Assembly: GCA_943333125.1 (NCBI GenBank)
Contig: CALQSB010000004.1
Location: 32,828-96,827, forward strand
Source of the DNA: Chitinophaga pinensis
GTDB lineage: Bacteria; Bacteroidota; Bacteroidia; Chitinophagales; Chitinophagaceae
Reading direction: 5' to 3'
DNA length: 64,000 nucleotides
Shown piece after piece: positions 42,790 to 51,854 of the stretch. Numbering within the stretch: the stretch's first letter is position 1; each line of letters begins with the position of its first letter. The notes under the pieces are model-generated. The model was not told the DNA's origin, ran no database searches, and worked only from the letters and a program-made list of their open reading frames with translations. The position numbers and the translations under genes are program-made.

Positions 42790-44055
42790 CTAACCTTCTG
42801 ATGATTGCAAAATCTTTTTTATGGCAGATGCTTTTATCAGACTTTCCTGATATTCCTGAAGTGGATCGCTATGGAAGGTGATTCCTCCTCCGGCTTTAAA
42901 TGAAATAAAATTATTAGCCTGGTTATAAAACAAACTTCTGATCACCACATTAAAATCAAAGTCGCCATCAGGAGAAACGTATCCAATCGAACCTGAGAAC
43001 AGTCCTCTTGGTGAGGCTTCATAAAGTTCAATCAATTCCATGACTCTTTTTTTGGGAGCTCCTGTCATGGAACCCATGGGATAACAGGCTTCGATAATGT
43101 CTGTCCAATGCGTATTTTCATTTACTTTTCCTTCAATTGTACTGATCATCTGATGAACCTGCGGAAAACTATAAATACCAAACAATTCTTTCACCACAAC
43201 AGATCCTTCAAGACAAATTTTGCTCAGGTCGTTTCTCACTAGATCAACGATCATTACATTTTCACTTCTTTCTTTGGGGCTGTTCAGTAACCTTGATTTT
43301 GAAGCTTCATCTTTTTCAATATCATTAAGATATCTTTTACTTGTTCCTTTTATTGGCTGTGAAAGAATTGTGTTTCCTGATTTCCTGATGAATCGTTCGG
43401 GGCTTGCACAAATACAAAATTTATTTTCCAGTTTATAAAAAGCAGCAAACGGGTTGGGTGAAATTTTATTGAGCTGATGGTACAGAGAGATGGGATTCAG
43501 GAAAGCATCTTCTGCAAAAAATTCCTGGCAGAAATTAATTTCGTAGCAGTCGCCTCTTTGAATATGTTCCTTCAATTTTACGATTGCGTCCAGATATTGG
43601 GTTTCACTGATTTTATGCCGGATGTTGAGATTTATTGCTGATGGTAAAATGTGGCCTGACTGTTCTTCTATTTTTTTAAAAATCGTTTCAGGTGCTTCTG
43701 AATCAGATTCAATAACAAGGGTATTTCCAGAAATCTGAATCAGGATTTGAGGAATAAAAAAGAAGGCAGTGGGAAATCCGATCTCATCATTTTGAGCAGA
43801 TGAATAATTGAAATGACCAAAAAGCCAATCTTTATTTTCATTACTGAATAGTTTTAATTCGGAAAAAGATTCGAGCGTATTTAATTGAATGTCTTTTGTT
43901 GAGCCTATCGCCAGGATGCAATCGAAAGTAGATGAAGATTGATATTGATTGCTGTCTAAAAAGCAAAAAATGTTGAAAAGGTTTGACCAATTCAACATTT
44001 TGATTTTAAATTCTTCCGTATTGTTTAATAAAAATTTATGCTGTTTTTTTTTCAC
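42790..44055 (-). CDS. pabB: Aminodeoxychorismate synthase component I (PabB)
   Basis: A 421-residue chorismate-binding enzyme. GDCYEINFCQEF, the PIKGTSKR segment (Lys of aminodeoxychorismate synthases, where anthranilate synthase has Ala), ENVMIVDLVRNDLS and GSMTGAPKKRVMELIE are seen. It makes 4-amino-4-deoxychorismate for folate. PabA and PabC are not in the window. It lies eight bases downstream of the Lys/Asp-rich gene and shares direction with it. Confidence 0.92.
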   Translation of the reverse strand: MKKKQHKFLLNNTEEFKIKMLNWSNLFNIFCFLDSNQYQSSSTFDCILAIGSTKDIQLNTLESFSELKLFSNENKDWLFGHFNYSSAQNDEIGFPTAFFFIPQILIQISGNTLVIESDSEAPETIFKKIEEQSGHILPSAINLNIRHKISETQYLDAIVKLKEHIQRGDCYEINFCQEFFAEDAFLNPISLYHQLNKISPNPFAAFYKLENKFCICASPERFIRKSGNTILSQPIKGTSKRYLNDIEKDEASKSRLLNSPKERSENVMIVDLVRNDLSKICLEGSVVVKELFGIYSFPQVHQMISTIEGKVNENTHWTDIIEACYPMGSMTGAPKKRVMELIELYEASPRGLFSGSIGYVSPDGDFDFNVVIRSLFYNQANNFISFKAGGGITFHSDPLQEYQESLIKASAIKKILQSSEG

Positions 44056-44063
44056 GTATAGGA

Positions 44064-44486
44064 TTAATAATCATCATCATCAAATCCGCCACCGCCCATA
44101 TCGTCATCAAACAACCCAAGATCTTTGAAGTCGTCGTCTGCGCCAAAATCATCATCTGCTTTAGTCGGTTTTTTACCAACAGCTTTTTTTACTTTTGACT
44201 TGGGTACATCAAACTCATCAAAATCAGGATCCCAGTTATCATCTTCCTCGGGTTTTTCCCAATCATCTTTTACTTCTACATCATCATCATCGTCATCATC
44301 ACCTTTCGCTTTTTTGGAACTTCCTTTAGCAGCTTTGGTTTTGGACGGAGTTTCATCAAGATCATCATCATCTAGATCATCATCATCAGACTTTGATTTT
44401 GGTGTTGCTTTCTTGGCTGCAGCTTTTGAAGGTGCGGCTTTTTTAGTTGTTGTTTTTTCTTTTTCTTTCTCAGATTTTATTGCCAT
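44064..44486 (-). CDS. Low-complexity Lys/Asp-rich protein, unknown
   Basis: A 140-residue protein. The first ~35 residues are Lys/Ala-rich like histone H1 tails (TTTKKAAPSKAAAKKATPK), and the remainder alternates acidic stretches (SDDDDLDDDDLDE; GDDDDDDDVEV) with basic patches. It is almost certainly disordered. Similar proteins are widespread in Bacteroidota without known function. Repeat-rich DNA (GAT runs) makes the length prone to change. It lies between pabB and purA on the same strand. A Ser-rich reading frame on the other strand is a by-product of this composition. Confidence 0.75.
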   Translation of the reverse strand: MAIKSEKEKEKTTTKKAAPSKAAAKKATPKSKSDDDDLDDDDLDETPSKTKAAKGSSKKAKGDDDDDDDVEVKDDWEKPEEDDNWDPDFDEFDVPKSKVKKAVGKKPTKADDDFGADDDFKDLGLFDDDMGGGGFDDDDY

Positions 44487-44564
44487 AACTATACGTGATT
44501 AGTTGTGTAAAATTTCCACGAGTTTTTGAATTAGCCAAATATTTTCGCCACTTTTTTTAAAAAA

Positions 44565-45830
44565 TTATTTTATAGATACAATTTGCTCTCTTCCAGGGCC
44601 ATTGCTAATATACTTTACGGGTACTCCAAGGTACTGATTGATGTAATTTATATAGGTTTTCATAGCCTGAGGCATTTCTTCAAAAGAAGATATTTTTGAA
44701 ATATCTGTATTCCATCCTTTGAAAGATTCGTAAGCCGCTTCAATTTTCATTCTGTTCATTTGAAAAGGAACCACATTGCTTTCTTTTCCGTTTATCAGGT
44801 AGTTTTTGCAAACCATTAGTTCTTCCAAAGAATCCAGGATATCGGCTTTAGTCATTACTATTTGAGTTACGCCATTAATCATACAAGCGAAATTAAGGGC
44901 CACCAGATCAATCCAGCCACATCGGCGAGGCCTACCCGTCGTACTCCCAAATTCATTGCCCGCATTGCGTAAAAAATCGCCTGTAGCATCCGTTAGTTCA
45001 GTAGGAAAGGGTCCGCTGCCCACTCTGGTACAATAAGCTTTAGTAATACCAATAACATCTTTTATTTTTTGAGGAGCGACTCCCAGTCCGGAACATACAC
45101 CCGCTGATATTGTACTGCTGCTCGTAACAAAAGGAAATGTTCCAAAATCAACATCCAGCATACTTCCCTGTGCTCCTTCTGCCAGCACCCTCATGCCTTT
45201 TTTAATCTTATCATTGATAAAATATTCTCCGTTTACTATGTTTAAGTTTTTTAAAAAATCAATCGCATCAAAAAACTCTTCTTCCCACTGAGATATTTCT
45301 TCCTGAAAATTAAAATTATCGAGCAGTCGCTGGTGCTTCATCCGAAGTTTAATGTACTGAGTAGTAAAATTTTTATCTAATAAATCACCAACCCTTAAGC
45401 CATTTCTGCCGGTTTTGTCCATGTAAGCCGGACCAATTCCTTTTAATGTACTTCCAATCTTATCATTGCCTTTCGACAATTCACTGGCTTTATCCAAAGC
45501 TCTGTGTGTTGGCAAAATAAGATGAGTACGTTCGCTGATAAATAAACTTTTTTGATAATCGACACCGAAAGAAGCAACAGCCTCACATTCTTTCTTCAAT
45601 GTTACCGGATCGAGAACAACACCGTTGCCGATTAAATTTATTTTTTGTTCATGAAAAATTCCACTGGGTATTTGATGTAATACAATTTTTTTATCATTTA
45701 CATAAAGGGTATGTCCTGCATTTGGACCTCCCTGAAATCTTGCAATCAAATCATAGTTCTTTGCGAAATAATCTACAATTTTTCCTTTTCCTTCATCACC
45801 CCACTGCAAACCCAATATTACATCTACCAT
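44565..45830 (-). CDS. purA: Adenylosuccinate synthetase
   Basis: A 421-residue enzyme of purine synthesis that joins IMP and aspartate using GTP. The N-terminus has the P-loop-like GDEGKGKIVDYFAK and GGPNAGHTLYV; later GIGPAYMDKTGRNGLR and TTGRPRRCGWIDLVAL are family hallmarks. It lies 173 bp downstream of clpX's terminator region. Confidence 0.97.
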   Translation of the reverse strand: MVDVILGLQWGDEGKGKIVDYFAKNYDLIARFQGGPNAGHTLYVNDKKIVLHQIPSGIFHEQKINLIGNGVVLDPVTLKKECEAVASFGVDYQKSLFISERTHLILPTHRALDKASELSKGNDKIGSTLKGIGPAYMDKTGRNGLRVGDLLDKNFTTQYIKLRMKHQRLLDNFNFQEEISQWEEEFFDAIDFLKNLNIVNGEYFINDKIKKGMRVLAEGAQGSMLDVDFGTFPFVTSSSTISAGVCSGLGVAPQKIKDVIGITKAYCTRVGSGPFPTELTDATGDFLRNAGNEFGSTTGRPRRCGWIDLVALNFACMINGVTQIVMTKADILDSLEELMVCKNYLINGKESNVVPFQMNRMKIEAAYESFKGWNTDISKISSFEEMPQAMKTYINYINQYLGVPVKYISNGPGREQIVSIK

Positions 45831-45952
45831 TTTAATTTGTATTTAATTGAACTGAATGAAATGTAAAATTAACCATTAAGGCAAGTATATAAAATATTAT
45901 TTTGAAAATAAATTGAAAAGATTTTTATTGATTGGCCACTTAATTTCTTCAT

Positions 45953-45976
45953 AAAAAAACCGGCAAAAAATGCCGG
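45953..45976 (-). terminator. Intrinsic terminator after clpX
   Basis: CCGGCA (45960-45965) and TGCCGG (45971-45976) form a 6-bp GC-rich stem with a five-base loop, and the minus strand continues with seven T residues. It lies 28 bp behind the clpX stop. Confidence 0.9.
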
Positions 45977-46003
45977 ATTATTTTAAAAGTTTTTTCGTAT
46001 TTA

Positions 46004-47251
46004 CTAAGCTACTTTCAGCATACTTAGTTTTGTGGTATTGAATTTCCTTTCTGCATATTCCAGGCTCACATTGAAATGAGTAGGATTCTGGGAAGGCAAC
46101 TCATACATGGCGTCGGTAAGAATTCCTTCGCAGATACTGCGTAAACCACGGGCACCCAATTTATATTCAAGGGCTTTTTCTACCATGAAGTCGAATACAC
46201 CGGGATCAAAAGAAAGAGCAATCCCTTCTATTTCAAATAATTTTGTGAATTGTTTAATAATTGCATTTTTCGGCTCCGTTAAAATACTTCTCAGTGTAAC
46301 CACATCCAGCGGATTCAGATAAGTAACTACAGGCAACCTTCCCAAGAGTTCGGGTATCAATCCAAATTGTTTCAGATCAACAGAGTTCACAAATTGTAGT
46401 AAATTATTGTGCTGATAATCCTGCATTTCTTTATTGACATTAAATCCAATGGCATTGGTATTTATTCTTCTGGCGATAATTCTGTCAACGCCATCAAATG
46501 CACCTCCACAGATAAAAAGAATATTTTGTGTATTTAATTTGATCAGTTTTTGTTCGGGATGTTTTCTTCCTCCCTGAGGTGGAACCAGCACTTCGCTTCC
46601 TTCCAATAATTTCAATAATCCCTGTTGAACCCCTTCACCACTAACATCTCTAGTGATGGAAGGATTATCACTTTTACGGGCAATTTTATCTATTTCATCA
46701 ATATAAACAATACCTCGTTCAGCGGCCGCTACGTCATAATTGCAGGATTGCAACAAACGGGTCAGCATGCTTTCCACATCTTCTCCTACATAACCGGCTT
46801 CTGTAAATACCGTGGCGTCAACAATTGCAAAAGGCACATTAAGCATTCTGGCAATAGACTTTGCGAGTAATGTTTTTCCGGTACCCGTTTCTCCCACCAT
46901 GATGATATTGCTTTTTTCAATCTCCACATCATTTTCTATTTTTTGATTGAGTCTTTTGTAATGATTGTAAACAGCAACTGCCAATACTTTTTTTGCATCA
47001 TCCTGTCCAATTACATACTCATCGAGAAACTTTTTAATTTCAATAGGTTTTTTTACTGTGAGCTTAGCGCTGACAGCGGCAGTATTTTGATTTTTGGATC
47101 CGGAATTTACAGAAAGTTCCTGACCAATAATTTCCTGGGCATGTTCTACACAATTTTCGCAAATATGTCCATCCTGACCAGCGATCAATATTTTAACCTC
47201 TTCCCGGTTTCTGCCACAAAAAGAACAATGCAAGGTTGCTTGTTTAGCCAT
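46004..47251 (-). CDS. clpX: ClpX, ATPase unfoldase of the ClpXP protease
   Basis: A 415-residue AAA+ protein, with start at ATG 47251 ([13 protein letters not shown]). The N-terminal zinc domain is CSFC...CENC. The Walker A is [15 protein letters not shown], Walker B is [11 protein letters not shown], and [13 protein letters not shown] follows. The ClpP-docking tripeptide IGF is seen in NAIGFNVN. It recognises and unfolds tagged proteins for ClpP. Two clpP genes lie immediately upstream, separated by a terminator. TATCTTTG at 47303-47310 (minus strand) fits a -7 box. Confidence 0.97.
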   Translation of the reverse strand: MAKQATLHCSFCGRNREEVKILIAGQDGHICENCVEHAQEIIGQELSVNSGSKNQNTAAVSAKLTVKKPIEIKKFLDEYVIGQDDAKKVLAVAVYNHYKRLNQKIENDVEIEKSNIIMVGETGTGKTLLAKSIARMLNVPFAIVDATVFTEAGYVGEDVESMLTRLLQSCNYDVAAAERGIVYIDEIDKIARKSDNPSITRDVSGEGVQQGLLKLLEGSEVLVPPQGGRKHPEQKLIKLNTQNILFICGGAFDGVDRIIARRINTNAIGFNVNKEMQDYQHNNLLQFVNSVDLKQFGLIPELLGRLPVVTYLNPLDVVTLRSILTEPKNAIIKQFTKLFEIEGIALSFDPGVFDFMVEKALEYKLGARGLRSICEGILTDAMYELPSQNPTHFNVSLEYAERKFNTTKLSMLKVA

Positions 47252-47365
47252 AAATAGAATTTTGCTGAGCAGGTTTGATATCAAAAATTAAATGCCCAAG
47301 TTCAAAGATAACAAACCTTAATAAAAGGTTATAATAATAAACGCATTATTATTGTTGTGTTGCAA

Positions 47366-47393
47366 TAAAAAAACCCCGCTGATTGCGGGGTTT
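47366..47393 (-). terminator. Intrinsic terminator between the clpP gene pair and clpX
   Basis: AAACCCCGC (47371-47379) and GCGGGGTTT (47385-47393) form a 9-bp stem with a five-base loop; the minus strand then runs into T residues. It sits 16 bp behind the first clpP stop and implies that clpX is separately transcribed. Confidence 0.9.
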
Positions 47394-47408
47394 CGAAATA
47401 CTAATTAA

Positions 47409-48026
47409 TTATAATTTATCAAGAAGATGATCAACAATTCCATAAGCAATGGACTCATTAGCATCCATCCAATAATCTCTGTCAAAATCTTTCATTACTT
47501 TTTCAAATGTTTGACCGCAATTATTGGCAAGTAGTTTAGCACCCATTTCTTTTGTCTTCTGCATTTGAACTGCCATAATTTCCAGATCTGCGCTAGTGCC
47601 TCTTCCACCACCACTTGGCTGATGAATCATTACTTCGCCATGAGGAAAAATAAAACGTTTGCCTTTTGCTCCTCCGCTCAAAAGTATACTGCCCATGCTC
47701 GCTGCCATGCCCATACAAATAGTACTTACCGGTGAACTGATCATTTGCATGGTATCATAAACTACCATTCCGCTGGTAACAATTCCGCCAGGGCTGTTGA
47801 TATAAAATGTAATGTCTTTACCCGGATCAATGGCTTCTAAATAAAGTAATCGGTCTGTAATTTCTTTAGAACTTTTATCATCAACAACTCCCCACAGAAA
47901 AACCTTACGTTGTTCAATGAATTTTTTGTCGAACATCCAGCCACTCATCATTTTCTCCATTGGATTTTCGGGAGTTGAAGCTGGTGATTCTTCGTCCTGA
48001 CGTATAGTTTTTGAATTATAGTTCAT
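47409..48026 (-). CDS. clpP: ClpP peptidase subunit (paralogue A)
   Basis: A 205-residue serine peptidase. The active-site Ser is in GMAASMGSILLSGG, His in PHGEVMIHQPSGGG, and Asp in DFDRDYWMDANE. An N-terminal extension of about 25 residues is Ser/Glu/Pro-rich. It forms tetradecamers that degrade proteins fed by ClpX or ClpA/C. It lies 33 bp downstream of the second clpP in the same direction. Confidence 0.95.
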   Translation of the reverse strand: MNYNSKTIRQDEESPASTPENPMEKMMSGWMFDKKFIEQRKVFLWGVVDDKSSKEITDRLLYLEAIDPGKDITFYINSPGGIVTSGMVVYDTMQMISSPVSTICMGMAASMGSILLSGGAKGKRFIFPHGEVMIHQPSGGGRGTSADLEIMAVQMQKTKEMGAKLLANNCGQTFEKVMKDFDRDYWMDANESIAYGIVDHLLDKL

Positions 48027-48059
48027 AAATATTTTCTGATTAATGATTAATAAGTTTGA

Positions 48060-48752
48060 TTAGTCTTTTTTAGTTTTTCTTGGGTTCATGATAAGTACTT
48101 CATCAACGAGGCCGTATTCTTTAGCTTCTGTAGAAGTCATCCAGTAATCTCTGTCGCAATCCTGAGCTACTTTTTCAACCGGCTGGTTGGTATGATGAGA
48201 AATGATATCGTAAAGTTCTTTTTTTATTTTTCTGATTTCATTTACAGTAATTTCAATGTCTGTTGCCTGACCGCCCGCACCTGCGCTGGGCTGATGCATC
48301 ATGATACGGCTGTGTCTCAAAGCAGTACGTTTGCCTTTTGTTCCGGCACACATTAAAACAGCACCCATACTTGCAGCCATTCCTGTACAGATTGTTGCAA
48401 TGTCGGGAGTAATAAATTGCATCGTATCATACATTCCCAATCCGGCATAAACACTTCCGCCCGGGCTGTTAATATACATTTGAATATCTTTTGCACGATC
48501 GGTACTTTCAAGAAAAAGCAACTGAGCGGTTACGATATTTGCCACTTCGTCATTGATTGGATAACCTAAGAAAATAATTCTATCCATCATCAAACGACTG
48601 TAAACATCCATCACGGCTACATTCATAGGACGTTCTTCGATAATATTTGGAGTTAGGTTAGTAACGTTATGATCTATATAACCATGCAGTGTATTACTGC
48701 TGATTCCTCTGTGCTGCACAGCATATTTTTGAAATTCTTTTCCAAAATCCAT
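48060..48752 (-). CDS. clpP: ClpP peptidase subunit (paralogue B)
   Basis: A 230-residue serine peptidase. Ser in TGMAASMGAVLMCAG, His in RHSRIMMHQPSAGAGG and Asp in DCDRDYWMTSTE are present. The N-terminal extension includes GYIDHNVTNLTPNIIEERP. It differs clearly from paralogue A beyond the active site, so the pair is old rather than a recent copy. Whether they form mixed rings cannot be told. It ends in basic residues (NPRKTKKD). Confidence 0.94.
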   Translation of the reverse strand: MDFGKEFQKYAVQHRGISSNTLHGYIDHNVTNLTPNIIEERPMNVAVMDVYSRLMMDRIIFLGYPINDEVANIVTAQLLFLESTDRAKDIQMYINSPGGSVYAGLGMYDTMQFITPDIATICTGMAASMGAVLMCAGTKGKRTALRHSRIMMHQPSAGAGGQATDIEITVNEIRKIKKELYDIISHHTNQPVEKVAQDCDRDYWMTSTEAKEYGLVDEVLIMNPRKTKKD

Positions 48753-48870
48753 TGTAGTAATTGATTGGTTATTAATGTGGTTTTGTTCTGTTTTTATTTT
48801 CTGCGCTAAGTTATCAATAATAGTTTTAAAGATAATGATTAACGATATTTTATTTTTATTCTATAAATAA

Positions 48871-49566
48871 TTAATCTCTGTTTCTTCCCATATACATCAT
48901 GATATATTGAAACAACATTGTGATAGATGCTAAAGCTGCAACAACATAAGTTAATGCCGCCCATTTTAATGCATCCTTTGCTTTTTCTTTTTCAGATGAT
49001 GTGGTGATGTTGGCTGTTCCTAACCATTTCAATGCTCTTGCGGAGGCATCAAATTCTACTGGTAATGTTATTACAGTAAATAAGGTAGTTACTGCAAATA
49101 AAATAATTCCAATAAGTAATAACGTTGAATTGCCATGGCCAAATCCCAGGTATCCAATTCCAGCCATAATAATCCATTGAGAAAGTGTACTGCTGATCTG
49201 AACAGCAGGAACAATTTTACTGCGCAGCATCAGCATTGAATAAGCTGTTGCATGTTGCACCGCATGTCCACATTCATGAGCAGCAACAGCGGCTGCAGAA
49301 ATATTACGGCCTTCAAAAACCTCTCTGCTTAGATTAACTGTTTTATTCATTGGATTGTAATGGTCGGTTAAAGAACCTTCCACCGAAGTAATCAGAACAT
49401 CATAAATCCCATTGTCATTTAGCATTTTTCGGGCAATTTCTTCTCCGCTCATATTGCTTGTTGTTGGCATGTTACTGTATGCTGTGAATTTGCTTTTCAA
49501 TTTGGATTGAACCGCCATACCAATTACCATAAAAATTAAAGAAATAAATATGATTCCAATTGTCAT
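48871..49566 (-). CDS. YugP-type membrane zinc metalloprotease (Zn_peptidase_2)
   Basis: A 231-residue protein. It has an N-terminal membrane helix (TIGIIFISLIFMVIGM), the zinc site AAHECGHAVQHA near residue 97, and further helices (QWIIMAGIGYLGFG; STLLLIGIILFAVTTLF; VVAALASITMLFQYIM). This layout matches the YugP family. The substrate is unknown; a quality-control role is plausible from its kind and from the nearby clp genes. Both neighbours are on the same strand, but spacing suggests separate units. Confidence 0.88.
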   Translation of the reverse strand: MTIGIIFISLIFMVIGMAVQSKLKSKFTAYSNMPTTSNMSGEEIARKMLNDNGIYDVLITSVEGSLTDHYNPMNKTVNLSREVFEGRNISAAAVAAHECGHAVQHATAYSMLMLRSKIVPAVQISSTLSQWIIMAGIGYLGFGHGNSTLLLIGIILFAVTTLFTVITLPVEFDASARALKWLGTANITTSSEKEKAKDALKWAALTYVVAALASITMLFQYIMMYMGRNRD

Positions 49567-49823
49567 TGTTTATGTTTGGAATTGTTTATGCAAAAACTAT
49601 TCCTATATAATAAACTGACAAAATAGCAATTTTTGTTTTTTATTATCAATCTACTATTATTTTAAAATGTTATTCAAATGTTCAAAAAACATAGATTTTA
49701 AAGGAGCAGTATTAATACCAATTTGAATTACATTTTAGTCCACTATTTTCTTGTATAATGCCGACTTGATAGCTGTTTGGGACAATTCCATTGGACCATT
49801 ACAGATATCCAGTCGGTATAAAA

Positions 49824-49854
49824 TAAAAAAAGGAGCGAATTGCTTCACTCCTTT
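49824..49854 (-). terminator. Intrinsic terminator after atpA
   Basis: AAAGGAGCGAA (49829-49839) pairs with TTCACTCCTTT (49844-49854), giving 11 pairs including one G-T wobble, with a four-base loop. The minus strand continues into a T-run. It lies 26 bp behind the atpA stop. Confidence 0.85.
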
Positions 49855-49879
49855 GGTATAAGATTAAATAATTATTGTG

Positions 49880-51457
49880 TTACTTAAACTGGGCACTTAG
49901 TCCATTTGCTAAATCAGTCATTTTTTTAATTCCTTCATCTGGCAGATTTCCTTTTTTAAAGTCGGCAAGAATTTCCGGATATTTATTTTCCATTTCCAGC
50001 AAGAACTGCTCTTCAAAAGCTTTTACATTTTTGATAGCAACATTTTTCAACAATCCCTGAGTTCCTAAATAAATAATAGCCACTTGTTTTTCTACAGAGA
50101 AAGGTGAGTACTGAGCTTGCTTTAAAATCTCTACGTTTCTGGCTCCTTTATCAATAACATTCTTTGTTGCAGCATCCAGATCACCACCAAATTTCGAAAA
50201 GGCTTCGAGCTCACGATAAAGTGCCTGATCCAGTTTCAAAGTACCGGCTACTTTTTTCATTGATTTAATTTGTGCATTACCACCCACACGACTTACGGAA
50301 ATACCTACGTTAATCGCCGGGCGAATACCTGCGTTAAACAGATTGTTTTCCAAAAATATCTGTCCGTCGGTAATTGAAATTACGTTTGTAGGAATGTATG
50401 CAGAAACGTCACCGGCCTGTGTTTCAATAATAGGTAATGCAGTAAGTGAACCTCCGCCTTTTACCAAATGTTTAATAGAGGCAGGTAAATCATTCATCTG
50501 TTGTGCAATTTCATCCTTTGAAACTACTTTCGCTGCTCTTTCGAGTAAGCGACTATGTAAGTAGAATACATCACCTGGATATGCTTCACGACCAGGAGGA
50601 CGGCGAAGCAATAAAGAAACTTCACGATAAGCCACGGCCTGTTTTGACAAATCATCATAAATAATTAACGCTGGTCTGCCGGTATCACGGAAAAACTCTC
50701 CGATGGCGGCGCCGGCAAAAGGTGCGTAGAATTGTAAAGGAGCAGGTTCTGAAGCAGAAGCAGCAACAATAGTAGTATAAGCCATTGCTCCATGTTCTTC
50801 CAATGTTTTCATGATACCAGCAATGGTAGAGGCTTTCTGGCCAATAGCTACATATATACAATAAACAGTTTTACCTGCAGCATAAAATTCTTTCTGGTTA
50901 ATAATAGTGTCTACTGCGATGGCTGTTTTACCAGTCTGACGATCACCAATAATTAACTCCCGTTGTCCACGTCCAATAGGAATCATCGCATCAATGGCTT
51001 TAATTCCTGTTTGAAGAGGTTCTTTTACGGGCTCTCTGAAAATTACCCCAGGCGCCTTACGCTCCAAAGGCATTTCATATAATTCACCTTTAATAGGTCC
51101 TTTGCCGTCAATAGGTTCACCTAAAGTATTGATAACACGACCGCACATTCCTTCGCCTACTTTAATAGAGGCAATCTGAGAAGTACGTTTTACTTTATCC
51201 CCTTCTTTAATATCGCCACTGTCGCCCATTAGTACCACGCCGACATTATCTTCTTCAAGGTTCAAAGCAATCGCTTTTACTCCATTTTCAAATTCCACCA
51301 ATTCTCCCGAACGAACATTATTGAGTCCATAAACACGAGCAATACCATCTCCTACCTGAAGAACAGTACCTACTTCTTCGAGACTTGACCCTACGTTGAA
51401 GTTGCTTAATTGCTGACGAAGTATCGCCGAAATTTCATCTGGTTTAATTTCTACCAT
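49880..51457 (-). CDS. atpA: F1F0 ATP synthase subunit alpha
   Basis: A 525-residue alpha subunit. The Walker A is [32 protein letters not shown] follows, and the alpha signature [20 protein letters not shown] is present. The C-terminal domain ends [17 protein letters not shown]. It normally sits between atpH and atpG, yet here no other ATP-synthase gene lies on either side. It has its own well-formed promoter (51550-51580) and terminator, so it is a single-gene unit. Confidence 0.97.
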   Translation of the reverse strand: MVEIKPDEISAILRQQLSNFNVGSSLEEVGTVLQVGDGIARVYGLNNVRSGELVEFENGVKAIALNLEEDNVGVVLMGDSGDIKEGDKVKRTSQIASIKVGEGMCGRVINTLGEPIDGKGPIKGELYEMPLERKAPGVIFREPVKEPLQTGIKAIDAMIPIGRGQRELIIGDRQTGKTAIAVDTIINQKEFYAAGKTVYCIYVAIGQKASTIAGIMKTLEEHGAMAYTTIVAASASEPAPLQFYAPFAGAAIGEFFRDTGRPALIIYDDLSKQAVAYREVSLLLRRPPGREAYPGDVFYLHSRLLERAAKVVSKDEIAQQMNDLPASIKHLVKGGGSLTALPIIETQAGDVSAYIPTNVISITDGQIFLENNLFNAGIRPAINVGISVSRVGGNAQIKSMKKVAGTLKLDQALYRELEAFSKFGGDLDAATKNVIDKGARNVEILKQAQYSPFSVEKQVAIIYLGTQGLLKNVAIKNVKAFEEQFLLEMENKYPEILADFKKGNLPDEGIKKMTDLANGLSAQFK

Positions 51458-51854
51458 AGTTAATTAAGTTGAAAAGTGATTTTTGATGTAAACTAAAGGC
51501 AATTATCTAACCATTATCTGCATTAGATCCTTGAGTTTGAAATCGGGTGCAAAGGTAGGGTTGAGCAGCTTAATCACAAAAAATAGATACAAGAATTCCA
51601 AAAATACCTTTCACTAATGCAAAAAGTATATTTTTAGACTGTTACAATCAATGATTTCTAGTCTAATTTATTCTATTTGAAGATTTTATTACCCAAAAAA
51701 TAATATTTCAGTCCCAAAAAAAGAAGTAATTTTCAGCCTTGTTTTTGTACCCCTCTGAAAAAAAGTCCCCATTTGATAAACTTATGGACGCCTGAGGCTG
51801 TTCATATAGAATAGTTTATTTTTTACAACTTATTTTTATTTACAATCTTCGAAT
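51458..51854. other. Divergent intergenic region atpA / M36 protease
   Basis: A 397-bp stretch. The atpA promoter lies at 51550-51580. The remaining AT-rich part before the protease gene shows no clear TAnnTTTG box, and no gene, tRNA or palindrome was seen. Confidence 0.75.
51550..51580 (-). promoter_or_regulatory. Bacteroidota-type promoter of atpA
   Basis: On the minus strand TTTG (51577-51580) is followed after exactly 19 bp by TACCTTTG (51550-51557), a full match to TTTG-N19-TAnnTTTG. It lies about 93 bp upstream of the atpA ATG. Confidence 0.75.

Noticed and set aside
44125..44502. 125-codon Ser-rich ORF antisense to the Lys/Asp-rich gene
   Set aside because: GAT/GAC repeats on one strand read as Ser/Ser codons on the other, so the long open frame is a by-product of repeat composition.
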